From Seminavis robusta (taxonomy: Eukaryota; Bacillariophyta; Bacillariophyceae; Naviculales; Naviculaceae), in the NCBI GenBank assembly GCA_903772945.1, contig CAICTM010000831.1, positions 8,352 through 46,141 of the forward strand: DNA of 37,790 nucleotides. Direction: 5' to 3'. Below are positions 10,801-20,500 of this stretch, piece after piece. The notes beneath the pieces were generated by a model that saw only the letters and a list, made by a program, of their open reading frames with translations, had not been told where the DNA came from and ran no database searches. Every line of letters starts with the position of its first letter. Positions within the stretch are counted from its first letter, which is position 1. The translations under genes and the position numbers were made by a program.

Positions 10801-13800
10801 CTTCCTTCAGTCACTGTAGGGCCTGCAGTTGTTGGGCTTGCTGTAGTGGGTGTAGCAGTTGAAGGCGTAGCAGTTGAGGGAATAACTGTTGTGGGGTTAG
10901 CCGTCGATGGACTTGCTGTTGTAGGAGTAGCTGTGGGACTACCTGCAGTGACTGTTGGACCCATAGTTGTTGGGCTTGCTGTAGTGGGTGTAGCAGTTGA
11001 AGGCGTAGCAGTTGAGGGATAGCTGTTGTGGGGTTAGCCGTCGATGGACTTGCTGTTGTAGGAGTAGCTGTGGGACTACCTGCAGTCACTGTAGGGCCTG
11101 CAGTTGTTGGGCTTGCTGTTGTGGGTGTGCAGTGAAGGGTAGCGGTTGAGGGAGTAGTGGATGTTGGGGTGGCTGTCGATGGACTTGCTGTTGTAGGAGT
11201 AGCTGTGGGACTACCTGCAGTCACTGTAGGGCCTGCAGTTGTTGGGCTTGCTGTAGTGGGTGTAACAGTGGAGGGAAGAGCTGTTGAGGGTGGGGTGGCC
11301 GTGGATGGGCTTACTGTTGTAGGAGAAGCTGAGGGACTACCAGGAGTGACTGTAGGACCTGCAGTTGTCGGGCCTGCTGTGGTGGGTGTGGCTGTTGAAG
11401 GTGTAGCGGTTGAGGGGATAGCTGTTGTGGGGTTAGAAGTCGTAGGGGTAGATGTGGGATTGCCAGGAGTTACTGTGGGACCTGCAGTTGTTGGGTCAGC
11501 TGTTGTGGGAATAGCTGTTGTAGGGGTAGCAGTTGTGGGGATGGCAGTGGATGGGGTTGCTGTTGTAGGAGTAGCTGGGGACTTCCTGCAGTCACTGTTG
11601 GACCCAGAGTTGTCGGGCCTGCTGTGGTCGGTGTTGCAGTTGAAGGCGTAACAGTTGAGGGTGTGCAGTTGCAGGGGTGGCAGTCGATGGGCTTGCTGTT
11701 GTGGGAGCAGCTGTGGGACTACCAGGTGTGACTGTGGGACCTGCAGTTGTTGGGCCAGCTGTTGTGGGAGCAGCCGTGGGACTACCAGGAGTGACTGTGG
11801 GACCCGCTGTTGTTGGGCCAGTTGTTGTGGGAGAAGCTGAGGGACTACCAGGAGTGACTGTGGGACCTGAGGTTGTTGGGCCAGCTGTGGTGGGAGAAGC
11901 TGAGGGACTACCAGGAGTGACTGTGGGACCGGCAGTCGTTGGGCTGCTTGTGGTTGGGCTTCCAGTGATCAGGGTCTCACTGATATAAACTCCTGATGTT
12001 CCTGTTAGGCTAGAAAAGGCAGCAACAAAGTCGGCTCTTTGTGTGGCACTCCCCAAAAAGGGATTAGCACTTGTCTCATCCACTGTGACAGAAAGTTCCA
12101 GATGAAAGTTTGCATTTCCAACTTGCAGTTTTCGCCTGCCAATCTTCTGTGTTATCGTTACATTGGTCACAATTGCAGCACACGTTGTTTCCGTTACGAA
12201 ATCATTAGCCCTGACAAAATTTGAAGTCAAAGTATCATCTTGGACAGAAGAGATGTCGTTGGTGAACCCCATGTAGTATGTGGTGGTGACGGATGTATAG
12301 CCACAAGTAGGGGCACCAGTTGGCACTTGTGTTGATGGAAAAGATGTTGTGGGGCTACTACTGGGCCGTCCTGCTGTTACTGTTGGTGTTCCTGTAGTTG
12401 GTGGCTTAGTTGGAGCTTCTGTAGGTTGGCCTGTTGGTGCTGGTGTGGGGGCTGATGTTGGCAGTGGGGTGGGTTGGTTGGTTGGCCTAGATGTGGGGGC
12501 TGCTGTTGGAGAGGGTGTAGGCTGTCCTGTAGGAGCTGGAGTGGGTTGGCCAGTTGGTGCTGGCGTTGGCGGTGCAGAGGGATTCAAAGTTGTTGGAGAA
12601 GCACTGGGACTTCCCTCAGTCACTGTTGGAACCAAAGTTGTGGGACTGGCTGTGGAAGGAGTTCCCGTAGGTGATCCAGTAGTGGGACTCGCTGTAGTTG
12701 GTCCGATTGTGGTGGGGCTGGTGGTCGTGGGGTTGCTCGTGCTGGGACCTGCACTGGTTGGGCCTCCAGAAGTTGGGCCGTCAGGAGTGGGGCCAGCTGT
12801 TGTTGGGGCATCCGGGGTGGGGCCAGCAATGGTCGGGGCATCAGGAGTAGGAATAGCAGCTGTTGGGGCATCAGGGGTGGGGCCAGCAACAGTCGGGACA
12901 CCAGGAGTAGGACTAGCAGTTGTTGGGGCATCAGGAGAAGGGCTAGCAGTTGTTGGGGCATCACGAGAGGGGCTAGCAGTTGTTGGGGCACCAGGAGTGA
13001 AGCCAGCAGTTGTTGGGCTGAAAGTGGTAGGGATGGCAGAGGTTGGAGCTTGGCCATTTGTGTCACCAGGTGAACCAGTTTGTCTTGATGTGGATGCTCC
13101 TGGCTGTGTATTTTTCGATGGTGCCTGGGTGGTAGGTTCTGCAGTTGTTGGGGCAGATGGGGTTGGCTCTTGTGTTGTTGGGGCAGATGGGGTCGGCTCA
13201 TGTGTTGTTGGGGATGCCTTGGCAGCAGCACCTGTTCCAGTTGGTGCACCACTACCAGCTTTTGAATCAGTCGTTTCTGTGGGCATTGCTGTAGTCGGTG
13301 ATGCTGCGACTGGCACGGCTGCTGGGGCATCACTGCTTTTGCTTGGACTCAAAGAATGCGCTGTAGTTGGCTCTTGCGACTTGCTTGGGGCATCCGAAGG
13401 AGCATTTGATGGCTGGGTGGACAGGGTGGGGGCCTCTGTGGGTGCCGCGGTATAAGCAGTGAAATAGCTTTCAATAGGCGCTGCAGAGGGGGCCCCTGAG
13501 GCTGCTGTTACGATGTCTGCAGTCTCTGCATTTACACTGGTCTCTGCAACAATCTTGTCTTCATCATTAGGATCCACAACAGAACCATAAAACAGTCGAA
13601 CAGTTGGTTCCCCGCCTCTGTCTGGACCTTGTTCTTGTTCAGGTCCCATTGGGAAGTTTTCTTCGATTTCAAAGATGAAGGCCTCGACAAAGTCGGAATA
13701 CAAACGGTTGTTGGAGAGCAATGAGATGCCACTTTGCAGAGAACGTGTCTTGCCGACACCGTTCTTCTCCATTGCGACTTCACTGGGTCCAGTTGAACCA

Positions 13801-15750
13801 CCAAACAAGCAATTCTGATCAGGACATCCCACACAAGTCATTGTAACCTTCCATTTTGTGTACGTGAAGAGCATGGTTGGGCCAGCCTGGACACTATTGA
13901 TATCTGTCAATTCGACATTGTGGGCCACTCGTAGAAAGTCTCCACTGCACATTCCTGAGAGAGCATTGTAGCTGAGCTTGAATAGTTCTTCGAGTCGGGC
14001 TTGGTTGGCTTCCACAAATCCCAGAGGGAGGCCCTGAAGAACCAAGTTCGTGATGCCTTCTTTCAGTTCTGTGACTTCTTCAAAGCCAGGACACACAGAC
14101 ATGGACCAGCTGTAGGCAGATTCATTCAAGTCAATGACGACATCATCAAGGTCATTATCCAAAGGGCCTCCTCCTGTCATGTTTGGAAGGTTGGAGGTGT
14201 TGGCAGCAGTGCCATTGAACTCATTCCCAAGGATGTCATCAAAGACATCACCAAGAGCGCCCGCCACATCGTCAATATCTCTAGCTGTCCCATTCTTGCC
14301 GAGACCAAGCCCAGCGCCATGCTCCACAAGGAGTGTGCCGTTGATAAGACTGGTTCCGTTCACTGCGGTGGTGACATTGGTACTGTTGGTGGTTTCCATG
14401 GCACTCATCATGACCATTCCAGTGGAAACCGCAGTAGTGGTGACAATGGCAGCAGCTCCGACGGCCACAGCAACTTGTGTGGCGAGTGAGGCCGTGGCCA
14501 CACCTGCCAGTGCCTGTCCCACAATCCCTGTGGTAACGGCCGCCGCCGTTGCCGTACCAACCGCAGCGGAACTTCCGGCTGCTGCCGAGGTAGCCATACC
14601 TTGAGCAGCTGCCGTGGCCATGTTCTGTGTAGCCCCTTGGAGTGCCCTGAGAAACAACAGATTCCAAAACAGTAAAGAGAGAAAACGTCCATGAACGAGG
14701 AGCTGTGAGGAAATTCGCCCCAAAAAGCATCATGGGGAGACAATCAATGAACAAACGTACAGATAGGTGGGATTCCCCAAATTGGCCACAGATTGTTGCT
14801 GTGCTTGTAGGAGCATGGCGGTTCTGGCATTCCCAGCGACCTCATCGGCCGCTGCCTCTGCGGCTTCTTGTGCCAGTTCTTCTGCGCTGGGTTCCCCGTT
14901 TCCCATGCATTTTTGAACCAATTTTGAAATTAATTTCATGCAGAGGAGCAGTCCACAAGCGGATAGAATGGCAAAGAGAAGGGATTGTCGGACCTTTTTT
15001 TCGTTCTGTTCGGCCATATCGACGGTGGATGGTTCATCCTGCTGAGAATCGCTCATGATGGAGTCGAGATTTCGACTTTCTTCATCGTCATCATTGTAAT
15101 CGTTGTGTTCTTCTTTTTTACTGGCATCCTTGAGTAGATCGACATCCTCCATTTCTCCTGCGTCTTCGTAGTTGCTTGGCTCGTCCGAGGGATGAGCACT
15201 GCCCTGTTCCAAAAAACTTTGACTCATAGAGTCTCTGGATTGGCGTGGCTGGAGAGAAACTCGTATCATTGTCGAGTTCTCACTGCTTTGTAGGAAACAG
15301 AGGAACCATAGAAAGAGTAGAGATTGGTTGAGAAAGAAAGAGTCAGAATGAGCATGAGTATGGGGCCAGCTAGCTAGAAAGGGGAAAGAAAACTCACGTG
15401 GGAGAGTCATCGCCCTGATGATAATAGGACTCTTGATAAGATTCCTCATAGTCTTCTTCGTCATCATCCTCTTCCTCTTGTGGCTCTTCAGTGGAAGTGC
15501 CCTCTTCTTCTTGTTCTTCTGCCAGAGGCTCCTGATGGTTAGGGTTAGCCTGACCTTGACCTCTAGGAGTGTAGGGCATACCAGCAGCATAGGCAGGAAA
15601 ACTGCCCAAGGACGCCTCTTCCATGAGAAAACTCAGATTCATCGAGACTTCCGACATGTTGTTCGTCTCATCGTCATCACCACCCACAAATCGGGTGGGA
15701 GGACCAGTGCCTTCCATTCCGTTGGCAGAGTCGTACTCGTTATCGTTCAT
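7884..15750 (-). CDS. Giant Pro/Thr- and Ser/Ala-rich membrane surface protein, paralogue B (frame broken in repeats)
   Basis: Exon 1 is 15750-15398, exon 2 is 15282-14761, and exon 3 runs from 14646 to the stop at 7884. The order is an acidic tail with SEVSMNLSFLMEEA, a membrane segment at about residues 218-240 ([16 protein letters not shown]), the linker [14 protein letters not shown], an Ala/Gly-rich hydrophobic stretch at about 315-370, NGT and NVT sequons, and a Cys ectodomain (about 14100-13510). A Pro/Thr stalk, a two-Cys domain (about 12305-11955), Pro/Thr repeats, Ser/Ala/Pro repeats and a C-terminal cap (8250-7887) follow. The frame is open from 14646 to about 11665. Then 1-2 nt deletions occur at about 11665, 11575, 11140-11120 and 11017, and densely at 10440-8300. 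Conserved domains on both sides of the breaks are intact, so I treat it as one gene. Charge distribution suggests the ectodomain lies outside the membrane (inference). Confidence 0.75.
7887..8250 (-). other. C-terminal beta-rich cap domain of paralogue B
   Basis: About 120 residues start at [13 protein letters not shown] and end just before the stop. Alternating hydrophobic strands, the core WYVVFEVNGSEI and two cysteines (VCGSSSGCTSS) are visible. The same domain ends paralogue C. It resembles, from memory, the small beta-sandwich repeats with a LVDADT...L.DG..I pattern in secreted bacterial and algal proteins; this assignment is tentative. Confidence 0.7.
8270..9090 (-). repeat. Long Ser-rich coding repeats of paralogue B
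   Basis: A unit of about 95-110 bp recurs about eight times, marked by gcaagactgggga. It codes for blocks such as SQSESPSSAPSSLPSLAPS. Many copies differ by 1-2 nt deletions, which break the frame. Confidence 0.8.
9090..10230 (-). repeat. 21-bp Ser/Ala/Pro coding repeats of paralogue B
   Basis: A 21-bp (7-residue) unit coding for SAAPSxx repeats for about 1.1 kb. Many single-base losses occur, mainly at 9150-9460 and 9900-10230. It matches the repeat type at 1-420 in paralogue A. Confidence 0.85.
10500..11300 (-). repeat. 138-bp Pro/Thr coding repeats of paralogue B
   Basis: The marker cctgcagttgttgggctt begins at 10546, 10684 and 10822, exactly 138 bp apart, and further diverged copies follow to about 11300. 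Each unit codes for 46 residues of [19 protein letters not shown] and [11 protein letters not shown] blocks. Confidence 0.85.
11700..11950 (-). repeat. 63-bp Pro/Thr coding repeats of paralogue B
   Basis: The marker gactacca occurs with actacca starts at 11718, 11781, 11844 and 11907, a strict 63-bp period. Each unit codes for 21 residues built from [17 protein letters not shown] and TTAGPT. Confidence 0.9.
14647..14760 (-). other. Intron 2 of paralogue B (114 bp)
   Basis: The donor GTACGT follows CCCACCTATCT and the acceptor TTTCTCAG precedes GGCACTCC. Splicing gives NPTYLALQGATQNM in phase 2, as in A and C. Confidence 0.85.
15283..15397 (-). other. Intron 1 of paralogue B (115 bp)
   Basis: The donor GTGAGT follows TCTCCCAC and the acceptor AAGCAG precedes TGAGAACTCG. 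Splicing gives [13 protein letters not shown] in phase 2. Confidence 0.85.
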
Positions 15751-15883
15751 TCTTTGTTATGATACTGTATCTGTGCTGCTATAGTAAGTATGTCTGCCTG
15801 ATCTAAGATAAGAGGCTGACTGCTCTTCTGTCGTCCTGCTTGCTAGCTAGCTCTGGTTATGATCGCTGTGATATCAAACTGGA

Positions 15884-15925
15884 CTGTGAGATAGATAACA
15901 ACCGCTGTGAGATAGATAACAACCG
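15884..15925. repeat. Perfect 21-bp tandem duplication
   Basis: Two adjacent identical 21-bp units start at 15884 and 15905, each beginning ctgtgagatag. The repeat lies about 135 bp upstream of the start of paralogue B, in its probable promoter region. Confidence 0.9.
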
Positions 15926-17199
15926 CAATGATAAACAGGCTGTGACGAGAAAAGTTGAGCTAAAGTGGTGGGCTTCGGGCTTCGGCTTCTCAAGCGGTGA
16001 TGTTTGCGGTGGCGCCCTCAATGCCTTGTTTCTGCCTTCTTGTGCCTGTTTAAAATTTGGGTGGTCAAAGTCACCGGCCATAACAAACGTTGCCCCGCAA
16101 GGAACAAAACCAGGTCGTAAAGAAAATAAGGATTAGCTCATTATGACTTCAATGAGGTTTAGATAATTATTGCCAACAATGACCATCCTAGAGAAATATC
16201 GACCGTAAACATTCTTTGTTTTAGAGTCCAAGACTCAGTACAAAAGTACTGAATGAGGGCACCGTACAGCTTTGGGTAGCTGCTGCTACTATTAAAAGGG
16301 TTAATAGCCAGCAACAGACTTTTTAACTGGATGGTTTCCCCGAGCCCTAACGAGACCCAACACAACTTCCACGGAGGCGCCTCCCACGCACACGCCCAAA
16401 GCAAATCCGTGGTCAAAGACTTGTGAAAGGTCCTGCATTGCAGTTTTTCGGCTTCTATTGTCGTATCGTACCGGTATGCTACGGTATGTAACGATGAGAT
16501 TGATAGCACAACACACTATTCAATCCTGTCTCGGGGATGCAGTGGACGGTCAAACTCTAGGTTACGCGGGTGCAGATGCAGATGCACGGCACCGATATGG
16601 AGCAACTGTTACTGGTGGTGTCGTCGTGAACCCGGGATAATGGTAACAACAATTCATACGTTGCTCTGATTCTTGAAGCGTTTCTGCCCAAACCCTCAGG
16701 ACAAACATTTACAGAAATGCCTCATGGTTCTGACGCGGCTAGCTAGCTACCTCCAACATTGTTTGCTTGGATCGACTTCCGCCCTGTATGGTGTACTCCT
16801 CGAAATTCCGAGCCCCGAGCCCCGAGCTGGTTACACCAAATAGGAATATAGTCCTCGTCGGAAGAATCTCGCTCGTCGGCAAGTAGACAGCGCTGTGTTG
16901 CTTTCGCGTTGACAGGATCGACAACTCAACCATCAGGCTGGTCGCCGTCCTCTTTCATGACGACGACGTTCCCTGCTGTGCTCAAATTTTGCAGCCACTG
17001 CCTCTTTTGCAGGATCTCTGGCGAGGTCTACTACCGTACCGCACGACGACGAGTACCGGAGCTAGCCACCGGCCTCCGAGCCAAGCCGGGCGCGCACTGA
17101 AGAAGACGCAGGGGTACGTGTAATGTATCGGTTATCGAAGCACGGATTGCCTTTGAAGCGAAGGACAACAAGAACGGAACCAAAAGTTACCACCAACAT

Positions 17200-17432
17200 G
17201 CGTGAATCGGTTGAGCATCTCTGCGGTCATTTTGAAGAATAGCAGAAAGATAACGCCGCCTTCCAGAAGAAATTGACTATCAGAATGCTGGTCAATCTCC
17301 AAAAGTATTGCTCCCTCAAAGGCAACTCGACGTGGGTGAGCCAGGAAATCTTGATTTGCTTCGCAAAAGAGTTTGTGACCGAGAGGGTAGGTGGAAGTGG
17401 GAGTGACTCAACTAACTGCTACGGGTTATAGC
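17200..17432 (+). pseudogene. Possible decayed coding fragment, unknown
   Basis: A plus-strand frame from the ATG near 17200 reads MRESVEHLCGHFEE, then a TAG, then a further 60 or so residues with LQKYCSLKGNSTWVSQE before a stop near 17430. The composition looks protein-like, and a second frame upstream (IEARIAFEAKDNKNGTK) does too. I recognise no family. It could equally be chance. Confidence 0.2.
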
Positions 17433-17593
17433 CAACGGCTAATGCTTGGTTTTGAACATGAATTATGGGTTATCGTAATGGAGACTTTGAAACTGGAAAT
17501 TACATGCAATACATTCCGATTATGGGTAAGCTGTGAACTTCCAACCCCACCAACATTGCCCCCATGTTGTCCCCCCCCCCCAAGCTCTGAGCC

Positions 17594-20500
17594 TTATGCT
17601 TCGATTGTCAAGCTTATAGAGGCTGTGCCCTGAAGGTTATTGCCTGCATTGTACAACTCTGCGGTCAGGGTGAATGATGTGCTTGAATAGCCCGATCCAT
17701 TGAAGTCAGCACTGGAAGTGCAGGTACTGGCACAGACAGTGTAGTCAACTGCGGTGTCCGTCCGTATTTCGGTACCATTGACCTTAAAAATCACATACCA
17801 GGATGCTGATCCCCCACTCCTGGTAATAACTATGTTGTAATTGTATCCCAACGTAGAAGCAGTAAATGACGCCCCATTCGACAAGGACTGTTTCACTTCA
17901 TTGGAGTTGTCTGCATCAACAAGCGAAAAATTTTCCAATTGACCAGATGGTGCAGTTGGGGGAGAAGTTGGTGCGGCTGTGGGTGCAAAGGTTGGTGGTT
18001 CCGTTGGAAGCGGGGTTGGTGGTTCAGTGGGAGTTTCGGTAGGTGGATCTGTTGGGGCCTCTGTAGGTGCTTTAGTGGGAGTCTGGTAGGTGCTTTAGTG
18101 GGAGTCTGGGTAGGTGCTCTAGTGGGAGCCTTGGTGGGTGCTTTAGTGGGAGCCTGAGTAGGGGATTTAGTTGGTGCTTTAGTGGGAGCCTTGGTGGGTG
18201 CTTTAGTGGGCCTGAGTGGGGATTTGTTGGTGCTTTAGTGGGAGCCTTGGTGGGTGAAATGGTAGGGGGGTCTGTTGGGGCTTCTGTAGGTGGATTTGTT
18301 GGGGCCTCTGTTGGTGACGGAGTAGGAGGTTCTGTTGGAGCCAAAGTTGTGGGAGTAGCCGTGGTTGGTTGGGCCGTTGTTGGTTTTGCAGTGCTTGGTT
18401 GGGGCGTGGTGGGTGTTGCAGTGCTTGGACTTGCTGTAGTTGGTTGCAAAGTAGCGGGTGAAGCAGTGCTGGGTTGGGCAGTAGTTGGAGTTGCGGTGGT
18501 TGGGTTCTGTGTAGTGGGCTGCAAAGTTGTCGGGGAAGCAGTGCTAGGGCTCGCTGTGGTTGGAGCAGCACTAGGGCTCCCAGCAGTTGCTGTGGGGTTC
18601 AAGGTCGTTGGTGCATTTGTTGGTGCCTCGGTTGGAGCTAAACTGGGTGGGTTTGTTGGGGATTCAGTTGGCCGAGATGTTGTTGGGGTTGCAGAGGGTG
18701 ACTCAGTGATTGGGCTCCCTGTTGTTGGCTGGGCTGTGGTTGGGCTTTTTGTTGGTGCAGTAGTGCTAGGGCTTGCTGTGGTTGGCGTGGCGCTAGGGCT
18801 CCCACCAGTTGCTGTGGGGCTCAAAGTTGTTGGGCTTGCCGTAATGGGCGCCACTGTTGAGGGCGCAATAGATGTTGGGATAGTTGTAGACGGATTTGTT
18901 GTTGTAGGCATGGCGGTGGGACTGCCTGCAGCCATTGTCGGACTCGTAGTTGCTGGAGTAGGAGTTGTTGGGGTGGCCGTGGATGGGCTTGCTGTTGTAG
19001 GAGTAGCTGTGGGACTTCCCTCAGTCACGGTGGGGCCAGAGTTGTTGGCTTGCTGTAGTGGGTGTAGAGTGGAGGGAAAGCTGTTGTTGGGGTGCCGTGA
19101 TGGCTTGCTGTTGTAGGAGTAGCTGTGGGACTACCTGCAGTGACTGTTGGACCCATAGTTGTTGGGCTTGCGGTAGTGGGTGTAGCAGTGGAGGAGAGCG
19201 TTGAGGGGTACGTTTTGGGGTGGCGTGATGGCTTCTGTTGTAGGAGAGCTGAGGGACTACCAGGAGTGACTGTAGGACCTGAGTTGCCGGGCCTGCTGTG
19301 TGGGTGTGCGTTGAAGGTGTAGCGGTTGAGGGGATATCTGTTGTGGGGTTAGTAGTCGTAGGGGTAGATGTGGGATTACCAGGAGTACTGTGGACCTGCA
19401 GTTGTTGGGCCAGCTGTTGTGGGCGTGGCAGTTGAGGGCTTAGTGGTTGTTGGGGTGGCTGTCGATGGAGTTGCTGTTGTAGGAGTAGTTGAGGGACTTC
19501 CTGCAGTCACGGTTGGACCAGGAGTTGTCGGCCCTGCTGTGGTCGGTGTAGCAGGTGAAGGCGTAACAGTTGAGGGTGTAGCAGTTGCAGGGGTGGCAGT
19601 CGATGGGCTTGCTGTTGTGGGAGCAGTCGTGGGACTACCAGGTGTGACTGTGGGACCTGCCGTTGTTGGACCTGCTGTTGTGGGAGAAGCTGAGGGACTA
19701 CCAGGTGTAACTGTGGGACCTGTAGTTGTTGGGCCAGCTGTTGTGGGAGAAGCTGAGGGACTACCAGGAGTGACTGTGGGACCTGCTGTTGTTGGGCCAG
19801 CTGTGGTGGGAGAAGTTGAGGGACTACCAGGACTGACTGTGGGACCTGAGGTTGTTGGGCTGCTTGTAGTTGGGCTTCCAGTGACCAGGGTCTCACTGAT
19901 ATAAACTCCTGAAGTTCCTGTTAGGCTGGAAAAGGCAGTGACAAAGTCAGCTCTTTGTGTGGCACTCCCCAAGAAGGGATTAGCACTTGTCTCATCCACT
20001 GTGACAGAAAGTTCCAGATGAAAGTTTGCACTTCCAACTTGTAAGCCAATCTTCTGTGTTATGTTCACATTGGTCACAATTGCAGGGCACGTAGATTCTG
20101 CCACAAAATCATTAGCCCTGACAAAATTTGAAGTCAAGATCTCATCTTGGACAGAAGAGATGTCATCGGTGAACCCCATATAGTATGTGGTGGTGACGGA
20201 TGTATAGCCACAAGTTGGGGCAGCAGTGGGAACCTGTGTTGATGGTGAAGATGTTGTGGGGCTTGCCGTTGTTGGAGTAGCACTGGGCTCGCCGGATGCC
20301 ACAGTTGGGGTTCCAGTTGTGGGAGTGCCTGTGCTGGGAGCATCCGTTGGTGGAAGTGTGGGCACTGGAGTGGGCTGTCTTGTGGGAGCTGGTGTGGGGC
20401 CTCCTGTTGGCATCGGGGTGGGCTGTCCTGTTGGTGAGGGTGTGGGTTGATTTGTTGGCCTTCTTGTGGGAGCTGGGGTCGGAGAGGATGTGGGTTGATT

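Larger units (their letters stand above)
15751..17593. other. Intergenic region between paralogues B and C
   Basis: About 1.8 kb with no intact gene. It holds the 5' flank of B, a 21-bp tandem duplication at 15884-15925, a possible decayed coding fragment near 17200-17430, and a run of eleven C just before the stop of C (17571-17581). Confidence 0.6.

Noticed and set aside
17571..17581. Run of eleven C next to the stop of paralogue C
   Set aside because: Only a homopolymer in the probable 3' untranslated region; no function can be assigned.
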